Source: Geminicoccaceae bacterium (GTDB lineage: Bacteria > Pseudomonadota > Alphaproteobacteria > Geminicoccales > Geminicoccaceae). From it: DNA of 5,120 nt. Each line of letters starts with the position of its first letter. Within the stretch, counting starts at the first letter, position 1. Location: positions 1 through 5,120 of the forward strand of contig JAGREZ010000234.1 in assembly GCA_020446285.1 (NCBI GenBank), read 5' to 3'. Below, one piece after another: positions 1 through 5,120 of this stretch. A program made the position numbers and the translations under genes. The notes under the pieces were generated by a model that saw only the letters and a list, made by a program, of their open reading frames with translations, ran no database searches and was not told the origin of the DNA.

Positions 1-22
1 GCTTTTCCGCCCGCCCGGCGCG

Positions 23-90
23 GCCCTCCTGAGAGTGAGAGGGCTGCGCTTCGCTTCGTGACGGGTCGGAGGTCGAGAGAGAGGCTCTCG
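23..90 (+). promoter_or_regulatory. Repeated leader element, copy 1 (upstream of ParB-like gene)
   Basis: This untranslated leader shares three ordered blocks with the leader at 3371-3423: TGAGAGTGAGAGGGC at 30-44, GACGGGT at 60-66 and GGTCGAGAGAGAG at 71-83. Spacers between blocks differ in length (15 and 4 bases here; 6 and 12 in the other copy). Two hairpins are possible: GCCCTC (23-28) with GAGGGC (39-44), and CGAGAG (74-79) with CTCTCG (85-90), the second ending about 12 bases before the Shine-Dalgarno. The repetition is seen directly. A role as promoter, operator or RNA control element is inference, and no convincing -35/-10 pair was recognised. Confidence 0.6.
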
Positions 91-102
91 GCCGCCCGTC
101 GC

Positions 103-106
103 GGAG
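103..106 (+). promoter_or_regulatory. Shine-Dalgarno deciding the ParB-like start
   Basis: GGAG lies eight bases before the ATG at 115. It favours this start over the in-frame GTG at 58, which would add 19 residues, run through the repeated leader element and has no comparable ribosome binding site. Confidence 0.7.
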
Positions 107-114
107 TAACGATC

Positions 115-2220
115 ATGGCGACTGCCATTCAGAAGATCACCCTGTCGTCGGCGCGCGACATCCCCTTCAACAAGCTGGTGCTGAGCCAGTCCAACGTCCG
201 GCGCGTCAAGGCCGGCGTCTCGATCGAGGAGCTGGCCGAATCCATCGCCCGGCGCGGGCTCATCCAGTCCCTGCATGTCCGTCCGGTGCTCGACGCCGAC
301 GGCGTGGAAACCGGCATGTTCGAGGTGCCCGCCGGCGGTCGCCGTTACCGTGCGCTCGAATTGCTGATGAAGCAGAAGCGCCTGGCCAAGACCGCACCGG
401 TGCCCTGCGTTGTCGGCGACGCCCACAGCGGCGTCCTGATCGATGAGGTCTCGCTGGTCGAGAACATGGAACGCGCACCGCTCCATCCGCTCGATCAGTT
501 CCGCGCCTTCCAGGCGATGCGCGACAAGGGCATGACCGAGGAAGCCATCGCGGCCGCCTTCTTCATCGACGTCAATGTCGTGAAGCAGCGCCTGCGCCTC
601 GTCTCTGTCTCGCCCGCGCTGCTGGCGATCTATGCCGACGACGGCATGAAGCTGGAACAGCTCATGGCCTTCACCGTCAGTTCTGACCATGGCCGCCAGG
701 AGCAGGTCTGGGAGGCCATCAAGGACGGCTGGCAGAAGGAACCCTACCACATCCGCCGAATGCTGACCGAGACCACAGTGCGCGCCGCCGACAAACGGGC
801 GGTGTTCGTGGGTGTCGAGGCCTATGAGGCGGCCGGCGGCATCGTGCTGCGCGACCTGTTCGAGTCCGATGATGGCGGCTGGCTTCAGGATGCCGGGTTG
901 CTCGACCGCCTGGTGGCCGAGAAGCTGAAGATCGTCGCCGACGAGATCGCGGGCGAAGGCTGGAAATGGGTCGAGGCCGCGCTCAGCTTTCCCTACGGCC
1001 ACGAGCGCGGGCTTCGGGAGCTTGTCGGCGCCACGGCCGATCTGACCGAGGAGGAACGCGCAACCCGCGAGGCGCTGCGTAGCGAGTACGATCGGATCGA
1101 GGCCGAATATGCCGAGGCCGACGAGCTGCCCGACGAGATCGACGCGCGTCTCGGCGAGATCGAGCAGGCGCTCGACGCCTTCGAGCAGTGCCCGGTGATC
1201 TACGATCCGGCCGACATCGCCATCGCTGGCGTCTTCGTCAGCCTCGACTCGGACGGCTCGCTGTCGGTGGATCGCGGCTATGTCCGTCCTGAGGACGAGC
1301 GTCCGGTCGATGCCGAAGGAGACGATACGCCCGAGATCGACGGCGGCCCCGTAGCGACGCCCGCCGTGCAGCGCGCCGTCATCACCATCGGCGGCCAGCC
1401 CGCGGAGTCGGAGGACGAGGAGGAGGATGGCGTCAAGCCGTTGCCCGAGCGTCTCGTCATCGAACTGACCGCGCATCGCACCCTCGCTCTGCGCAACGCT
1501 GTCGCCGAGCATCCCGACATCGCCATGACCCTGCTGTTGCACAAGCTGGTCAGCGACACCTTCCGGCACATCGCACCGACCGGCTGCCTCGAAGCCCGCG
1601 TCAATCATATCTTCTTCTCGGCACAGTCCGAGGAATTGAAGGGCAGCACTCCCGCGCGCGAGGTCGCCGAACGGCACGGGCGCTGGGGCGATCACGTTCC
1701 CGCCGACGATCAGGCGCTCTGGGATTGGTTGAGCCACCTCGACGATGGCACACGCCTCGATCTGCTCGCCCATTGCGTCAGCTTCGGCGTGAACGCCCTG
1801 TTCGAGCGCCCGAACCCTTACGGATCAGGCGTCAGCCAGCATGGGCTGGACGTTCGCCTGGCGCAGGCCGACCGGCTGGCGCGCGCCACCGGTCTGGACA
1901 TGGTGGTGGCGGGCTGGAAGCCGACCGTCGGCAACTATCTCGGCCGCGTCACCAAGCCCCGCATCCTCGAAGCCGTGCGTGAGGGTGCGGGCGAACGGGC
2001 AGCAGGGCTCATCGACCATCTGAAGAAGGGCGACATGGCCAAGGAGGCCGAGCGCCTGCTCGCCGACACCGGCTGGCTGCCCGAGCCGCTGCGTCTGGTC
2101 GACCATGATGACCCGGCGGCGGACGGCGAAGGCGACGAGGCGCTTCCGGCCTTCCTCGACGATGAGGAAGACCTCGCCGACGACGAGGACGAAGCCCCGC
2201 ACGCCGTTGCCGCCGAATAG
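115..2220 (+). CDS. Large ParB/RepB/Spo0J-type N-terminal domain protein
   Basis: Predicted 701-residue DNA-binding protein of the ParB N-terminal domain superfamily. In order: the early SxxNVRR segment (residues 24-30), the GxRR box GGRRYRAL (74-81), the ENMER box (116-120; ENxxR in ParB proteins) followed by PLHPLDQFRAF, and a probable helix-turn-helix at about 140-165. In canonical ParB proteins the GxRR and ENxxR boxes bind CTP, so nucleotide binding is plausible here. The remaining roughly 500 residues match no domain I recognise. They include a charged, probably helical or coiled segment (about 310-360), an acidic linker near 433 and a very acidic tail (663-701). Typical ParB is about 300 residues, so this is an oversized plasmid/ICE variant. 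No ParA partner is in the window, so partition is only one possibility; transcriptional control or a nuclease-like role are others. The start is set by GGAG at 103-106. The gene is followed by a terminator hairpin. Confidence 0.93.
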   Translation: MATAIQKITLSSARDIPFNKLVLSQSNVRRVKAGVSIEELAESIARRGLIQSLHVRPVLDADGVETGMFEVPAGGRRYRALELLMKQKRLAKTAPVPCVVGDAHSGVLIDEVSLVENMERAPLHPLDQFRAFQAMRDKGMTEEAIAAAFFIDVNVVKQRLRLVSVSPALLAIYADDGMKLEQLMAFTVSSDHGRQEQVWEAIKDGWQKEPYHIRRMLTETTVRAADKRAVFVGVEAYEAAGGIVLRDLFESDDGGWLQDAGLLDRLVAEKLKIVADEIAGEGWKWVEAALSFPYGHERGLRELVGATADLTEEERATREALRSEYDRIEAEYAEADELPDEIDARLGEIEQALDAFEQCPVIYDPADIAIAGVFVSLDSDGSLSVDRGYVRPEDERPVDAEGDDTPEIDGGPVATPAVQRAVITIGGQPAESEDEEEDGVKPLPERLVIELTAHRTLALRNAVAEHPDIAMTLLLHKLVSDTFRHIAPTGCLEARVNHIFFSAQSEELKGSTPAREVAERHGRWGDHVPADDQALWDWLSHLDDGTRLDLLAHCVSFGVNALFERPNPYGSGVSQHGLDVRLAQADRLARATGLDMVVAGWKPTVGNYLGRVTKPRILEAVREGAGERAAGLIDHLKKGDMAKEAERLLADTGWLPEPLRLVDHDDPAADGEGDEALPAFLDDEEDLADDEDEAPHAVAAE

Positions 2221-2226
2221 CGCTCA

Positions 2227-2259
2227 GGCGCGGGGCAGCTCCGTCTGCTCCGCGCCTTT
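2227..2259 (+). terminator. Probable intrinsic terminator after ParB-like gene
   Basis: A 12-pair stem, GGCGCGGGGCAG (2227-2238) with CTGCTCCGCGCC (2245-2256), contains one G-U pair, has a six-base loop and is followed by TTTCTC. It begins seven bases after the ParB-like stop codon. The T tract is short, so termination may be partial, but stem strength and position fit. Confidence 0.7.
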
Positions 2260-2273
2260 CTCCCACTTCCATC

Positions 2274-2326
2274 AGCCCGGCCCCAGAGGTCGATAGTCTG
2301 CGTGGCTGTGCCGTGCGGGTCGGGCT
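2274..2326 (+). promoter_or_regulatory. Long-range hairpin upstream of the small-gene operon
   Basis: AGCCCGGCCC (2274-2283) can pair with GGGTCGGGCT (2317-2326) over ten pairs including one G-U, enclosing 33 bases. It is followed by TTTCTC and then by the AGGAG ribosome binding site (2337-2341) of the next gene. It could be a second, weaker terminator or attenuator for transcripts entering the operon, or chance pairing in GC-rich DNA. The promoter of the downstream operon should lie in this gap, but I could not identify it. Confidence 0.3.
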
Positions 2327-2347
2327 TTCTCATTTCAGGAGCCTGTC

Positions 2348-2764
2348 ATGGCCGACTATTTCACCCACTTCTCGTGCCTGCTCGACGTCGGCACGCCCGA
2401 GAACGCCGCCCGCGCGCTCGACCTCTACAACACGCAGTCCGCTGAAAGCGCATCGGAGGAACCGCCCTCCGAAGGCTTTCTTCTTTCGATCCAGCCCGAG
2501 CATGGCGGCAGCCAGCTCTGGATGCGAGACGACGTGACCGGCGATCCCGAGCGCTTGATCCAGTTCGTAAAGCTGTGCGCCGCCGAGTTCGGACTCACCG
2601 GCAAATGGGGTTTCCAATACGCCAACACCTGCTCGAAGCCCCGGCTCGACGGCTTCGGCGGCGGCGCGCATGTCCTCGATCTCACCACCGGCGAGACCGT
2701 GGACTGGATCTACACCGATGGCTGGCTCGCCCAGACCGTCTCCGGCGAGGGAGGTCCGCTATGA
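2348..2764 (+). CDS. Uncharacterised 138-residue protein, first gene of coupled trio
   Basis: Function not recognised. The start is supported by AGGAG at 2337-2341, six bases before the ATG. The product is small, soluble-looking and acidic, with no signal peptide or membrane segment. Distinctive features are an N-terminal YFTHFSCLLDVG segment, a central SIQPEHGGSQLWMRDD stretch, and a C-terminal half rich in Gly and aromatics (WGFQYANTCSKPRLDGFGGG, then VDWIYTDGWL). That pattern of conserved-looking Trp, Tyr and Gly suggests a compact folded domain rather than a spurious ORF. From memory, similar proteins occur beside ParB-domain genes on alphaproteobacterial plasmids; this was not checked. 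Its stop overlaps the next start as ATGA at 2761-2764, so translation of the two genes is probably coupled. Confidence 0.88.
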   Translation: MADYFTHFSCLLDVGTPENAARALDLYNTQSAESASEEPPSEGFLLSIQPEHGGSQLWMRDDVTGDPERLIQFVKLCAAEFGLTGKWGFQYANTCSKPRLDGFGGGAHVLDLTTGETVDWIYTDGWLAQTVSGEGGPL

Positions 2765-3024
2765 GCATCCCCTCCTACGCCCGGACGAACTTCCAGACCC
2801 TGCTGCGCGCGGCCGGTGACGGCAATCTCGCCCTCATGGAATGCCTCGACGCGGCAACGGGCAATCCGCGTTACGTCATCTGCGCCGTGGGGCGGGACGA
2901 TGGCGATTACGTTTTCACGCCCTTCGGTCACCTCGCCGACGGCAATCCCTACGACACCTATCTGCCGCCCAATCCCGACGATCCCGAAAGCTTCGTGCGC
3001 CCAGAACCGGGAGAGGCGCCATGA
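2761..3024 (+). CDS. Small uncharacterised protein, DUF6117-like
   Basis: An 87-residue protein of unknown function. The start is the ATG within the ATGA overlap with the preceding gene, with GGGAGG at 2749-2754, six bases upstream. The reading frame is open further 5', but a longer product would overlap the preceding gene heavily. Visible features are the N-terminal SIPSYARTNFQTLLRAA, a central PRYVICAVGRDDGDYVFTPFG core that reads like beta strands, and a Pro/Asp-rich tail (about 66-87) that looks disordered. The sequence resembles, from memory, the DUF6117 group of small proteins found on alphaproteobacterial mobile elements; I cannot confirm this without a profile search. It ends in another ATGA overlap (3021-3024) with the third gene of the unit. 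Confidence 0.85.
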   Translation: MSIPSYARTNFQTLLRAAGDGNLALMECLDAATGNPRYVICAVGRDDGDYVFTPFGHLADGNPYDTYLPPNPDDPESFVRPEPGEAP

Positions 3025-3317
3025 CCGGCATCGACGCCATCTTCGCGGCGGATCGGGAGCATCCGCCACACGAACGGTCCCTGCCCTGGCCTGAAACCAG
3101 GGACGGCATCACCGTCGTCATCGAGCCCAGGCCGCATTGGGCCAACGACATGCGGGCCTTCCGATCCGATGCTCGGGAATATTGCGCTTATGCCGACTGG
3201 GCCGCGAACGGTGCGCGCGCCAGATTCTTCGGCCACGTCGATACCTGCGGCGATGACTTGATCCGCAAGGCCCGCGCACTGGTCGCCGGCGAGATCGCGG
3301 ACGGACACTGGAACTGA
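3021..3317 (+). CDS. Uncharacterised 98-residue protein, last gene of coupled trio
   Basis: Function not recognised. The start is the ATG in the ATGA overlap with the preceding gene, preceded by a GGAG (3009-3012). An upstream extension in the same frame is rejected because it would lie almost wholly inside the preceding gene. The 98-residue product is probably cytoplasmic: no signal peptide or membrane helix is seen. Recognisable stretches are the proline-rich LPWPETRDG segment, ITVVIEPRPHWANDMRAF in the middle, an YCAYADWAANGARARFFGHVDTC segment, and a helical C-terminus ending in HWN. Two cysteines occur, but no metal-binding pattern is clear. A strong terminator begins seven bases after the stop, which closes the three-gene transcript. 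Confidence 0.8.
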   Translation: MTGIDAIFAADREHPPHERSLPWPETRDGITVVIEPRPHWANDMRAFRSDAREYCAYADWAANGARARFFGHVDTCGDDLIRKARALVAGEIADGHWN

Positions 3318-3323
3318 CCCTAG

Positions 3324-3356
3324 AAAAAGCGCCCACCTCACGGTCGGGCGCTTTTT
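3324..3356 (+). terminator. Strong intrinsic terminator closing the small-gene operon
   Basis: AAAAAGCGCCC (3324-3334) pairs perfectly with GGGCGCTTTTT (3346-3356). The 11-base loop can add three inner pairs, ACC with GGT, around TCAC. The five A and five T at the stem base make it a canonical rho-independent terminator that could also work on the minus strand. It separates the small genes from the leader of the methyltransferase gene. Confidence 0.9.
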
Positions 3357-3370
3357 CCATGCGGGCGTCT

Positions 3371-3460
3371 TGAGAGTGAGAGGGCCGCCGGGACGGGTTT
3401 GAGCCGGAGCGGTCGAGAGAGAGCGCCGCGCAGGCTCGTCCATTCCCGCTCTCCTGAAGG
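3371..3460 (+). promoter_or_regulatory. Repeated leader element, copy 2 (upstream of methyltransferase/NTPase gene)
   Basis: Second copy of the element before the ParB-like gene: TGAGAGTGAGAGGGC at 3371-3385, GACGGGT at 3392-3398 and GGTCGAGAGAGAG at 3411-3423, in the same order and strand. GAGAGCG (3419-3425) can pair with CGCTCTC (3447-3453), closing three bases before the GAAGG Shine-Dalgarno (3456-3460), so the structure could affect ribosome access. TTGAGA at 3370-3375 weakly resembles a -35 box, but no matching -10 was found. Regulation is inferred from repetition and position. Confidence 0.6.
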
Positions 3461-3468
3461 TTCCCACC

Positions 3469-5120
3469 ATGACCATGATTTCCGCATCCGCGGCGGCGTC
3501 CGCCACCGCGCCCTTTCCGCTCGGCTCGAATGCCGTCCCCTCCGAAGCCATCTTCGCGGCCGCTGGCCTGCTGCTGCCCCATCTCGAGCGCGGCGATCGG
3601 GTCGATGCTGCAACCCTGCGCTCGGCGATGGAGACCGCCTTCGGCGCTTCCGATGCGACCGGCGCCTGGGATTGGAAAACGGCCTATGACGCCTGCGAGG
3701 CCGCGACCGTCATCTTCCTGCACAAATACGGAAAGGCGCTTTTCCGCAAAGCCGGAACGCCGGCTGCACGGCTTTCCGCACTGACGAAGATCGCCGGCCT
3801 TCTGCCGACGCACACGCGGCGTTCGACCGAAAGCCAGACCTTCCAGCAATTCTCGACACCGATCCCGCTCGGCCTAGTCGCGGCCCACGCCGCCGCCATC
3901 AGCCCGACCGACCGGGTGCTGGAACCCTCGGCCGGCACCGGCCTGCTTGCCATCCTCGCCGAGATCGCCGGCGGCGCACTCGTGCTCAATGAGCTGGCCG
4001 AAACCCGCGCCGGGCTGCTGAATCTCCTCTTTCCGGCCATTCCCATCACGCGCTTCGACGCGGCGCAGATCGACGATCACCTCGATCCCGCCGTCACGCC
4101 CAGCGTCGTGCTGATGAACCCGCCATTCTCCGCGATGGCGAACGTCGAAGGCCGCGTCGCCGACACCACCTGGCGCCATGTCACCTCGGCGCTGGCGCGT
4201 CTGGCCCCCGACGGCCGCCTGGTGACGATCACCGGCGCCAGCTTCGCACCCGACAATCAGGTCTGGAGGGACGCCTTCGTCCGATTGCAGGGCTGTGGTC
4301 GCGTCGTGTTCTCCGCCGCCATCGACGGCTCCGTCTATGCCAAGCACGGCACGACGTTTCCGACGCGGCTCACCGTCATCGACAAGCGGCCCGCCAATGA
4401 TCCGACCGTGGTTCCGGTCGCGCCGGGCGTCGCGCCCGACCCCGCCACGCTGCTGGCCTGGCTCGGCGAGCACCTACCGGAACGGTTCGCCGTCGATCCT
4501 TCCGTCATGGTCCCGGCCGCACCGGCCGCCACTCCGCGCAGCGTGCGCGGCTATATCAACCGCGCCGCCAAGGCCGCTCCAGCGACCGCGCCGATGGCCG
4601 AACCCGAGGGCCTGCCGCTCGCCTACGACACCCTGGACGGGTTGACCGGCGAGGGTGGCCGCCTATCCGACGGCATCTATGAAGAATACGGATTGCAGGC
4701 CATCCGTATCTCAGGCTCTCAGGCGCACCCCACCAAACTGGTGCAATCCGCCGCGATGGCCTCGGTCGCACCGCCGAAGCCCAGCTATCGTCCCCACCTC
4801 CCGGCCAATATCCACGAACTGCTGTCGGATGCGCAGCTCGAGACCGTCATCTACGCCGGCGAAGCACACGCCGATCATCTCGCCGGATCGTGGACCGTGG
4901 ACGCCACCTTCGATATCGTCACGGCCGCACGCGAAGATGCCGCCAACGCCCAGCGCTTTCGCCGCGGCTTCATGATCGGCGATGGCACCGGCGTCGGCAA
5001 AGGCCGCCAGTCCGCCGCGATCATTCTCGACAACTGGATGAAGGGCCGCCGCAAGGCGGTGTGGATCAGCAAGTCCGACAAGCTGATCGAGGATGCCCAG
5101 CGCGACTGGTCGGCGCTCGG
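3469..5120 (+). CDS. N6-adenine-type methyltransferase / Strawberry-notch-like NTPase fusion (3' end outside window)
   Basis: The reading frame is open from the ATG at 3469 to the right edge, giving 550 residues and no stop. GAAGG at 3456-3460 lies eight bases before the start; an ATG two codons later is less well placed. Residues 1-140 hold an Ala-rich start and an unassigned helical region. A class I SAM-dependent methyltransferase follows: motif I VLEPSAGTG (150-158), a likely motif II acid at E175, and the catalytic NPPF (217-220), which is typical of amino-methyltransferases acting on adenine N6. After a Pro/Ala-rich linker (about 345-385), the protein resumes and reaches a Walker A, GDGTGVGKG (504-512), inside FMIGDGTGVGKGRQ, followed by KAVWISKSDKLIEDAQRDW, a pattern of the Strawberry-notch AAA/helicase-like family. 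Family members of this architecture are usually well over 1,000 residues, so more than half is probably missing. Likely role: DNA modification or protection of a mobile element; the substrate is unknown. Confidence 0.92.
   Translation, partial: MTMISASAAASATAPFPLGSNAVPSEAIFAAAGLLLPHLERGDRVDAATLRSAMETAFGASDATGAWDWKTAYDACEAATVIFLHKYGKALFRKAGTPAARLSALTKIAGLLPTHTRRSTESQTFQQFSTPIPLGLVAAHAAAISPTDRVLEPSAGTGLLAILAEIAGGALVLNELAETRAGLLNLLFPAIPITRFDAAQIDDHLDPAVTPSVVLMNPPFSAMANVEGRVADTTWRHVTSALARLAPDGRLVTITGASFAPDNQVWRDAFVRLQGCGRVVFSAAIDGSVYAKHGTTFPTRLTVIDKRPANDPTVVPVAPGVAPDPATLLAWLGEHLPERFAVDPSVMVPAAPAATPRSVRGYINRAAKAAPATAPMAEPEGLPLAYDTLDGLTGEGGRLSDGIYEEYGLQAIRISGSQAHPTKLVQSAAMASVAPPKPSYRPHLPANIHELLSDAQLETVIYAGEAHADHLAGSWTVDATFDIVTAAREDAANAQRFRRGFMIGDGTGVGKGRQSAAIILDNWMKGRRKAVWISKSDKLIEDAQRDWSAL

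Noticed and set aside
58..114. GTG start at 58 extending the ParB-like protein by 19 residues
   Set aside because: It has no good ribosome binding site and would translate through the repeated leader block, whereas the ATG at 115 has GGAG at ideal spacing and the known domain begins soon after it.
1407..1430. GA-rich repeat-like run inside the ParB-like gene
   Set aside because: It simply encodes the acidic Glu/Asp linker and is not an independent repeat or related to the leader blocks.
2841..3020. Upstream extension of the third small gene to an ATG at 2841
   Set aside because: It would lie almost entirely inside the preceding gene in another frame. The ATGA overlap start with GGAG upstream fits the pattern of the operon.
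3370..3398. Possible sigma-70 promoter with TTGAGA at 3370 as -35
   Set aside because: No acceptable -10 hexamer lies 16-18 bases downstream, and the other leader copy has CTGAGA at the same place, so I do not call a promoter.
2958..3551. 197-codon open frame on the minus strand
   Set aside because: It spans the operon end, the perfect terminator stem and the next gene start. It shows no domain motif and is explained by GC-rich codon bias.
3118..3849. 243-codon open frame on the minus strand
   Set aside because: It crosses the terminator and leader and runs opposite two supported genes. Its product is Arg/Gly-rich low-complexity sequence typical of antisense frames in GC-rich DNA.
3874..4473. 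199-codon open frame on the minus strand opposite the methyltransferase domain
   Set aside because: The plus strand here encodes clear methyltransferase motifs. The antisense product is Gly/Arg/Asp-rich and matches nothing recognisable.

Overview
The window is GC-rich (by eye in the mid-60s percent) with strong GC bias at third codon positions. Its gene set is typical of accessory DNA in Alphaproteobacteria such as sphingomonads, rhizobia or Paracoccus-like organisms: a large ParB-domain protein, a cluster of small uncharacterised proteins, and a methyltransferase fused to a Strawberry-notch-type NTPase. This points to a conjugative plasmid or integrative element. No conjugation, replication or integrase gene lies inside the window to prove it, and the host assignment is inference. 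All supported genes are on the plus strand.

Layout: (1) 1-114, a non-coding leader that may begin in the tail of an upstream terminator; (2) 115-2220, a 701-residue protein with an N-terminal ParB domain; (3) 2221-2347, a 127-base gap with a terminator hairpin and a second long-range hairpin; (4) 2348-3317, three small genes of unknown function joined by ATGA stop/start overlaps, forming one translationally coupled unit; (5) 3318-3468, a 151-base gap with a strong terminator followed by a second copy of the leader seen before the ParB gene; (6) 3469-5120, the first 550 residues of a large protein with an N6-adenine-type methyltransferase domain followed by the start of a Strawberry-notch-like P-loop domain, still open at the right edge.

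The most notable signal is non-coding. The regions before the two large genes share three sequence blocks in the same order (a 15-base, a 7-base and a 13-base exact match), although the genes are unrelated and more than 3 kb apart. In both copies the GAGAGAG tract can pair with a CTCTC a short way downstream. This looks like a repeated promoter or 5' UTR element that could co-regulate the large genes of the mobile element. The three small genes lack a clear copy.

Functionally, the ParB-like protein may act in maintenance or DNA binding of the element, and the methyltransferase/NTPase fusion may protect or modify its DNA, by analogy with phage and plasmid anti-restriction fusions such as P1 DarB. 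The role of the three small proteins cannot be read from the sequence. No tRNA, rRNA, CRISPR array or insertion sequence was seen, and no gene-free stretch exceeds 300 bases.
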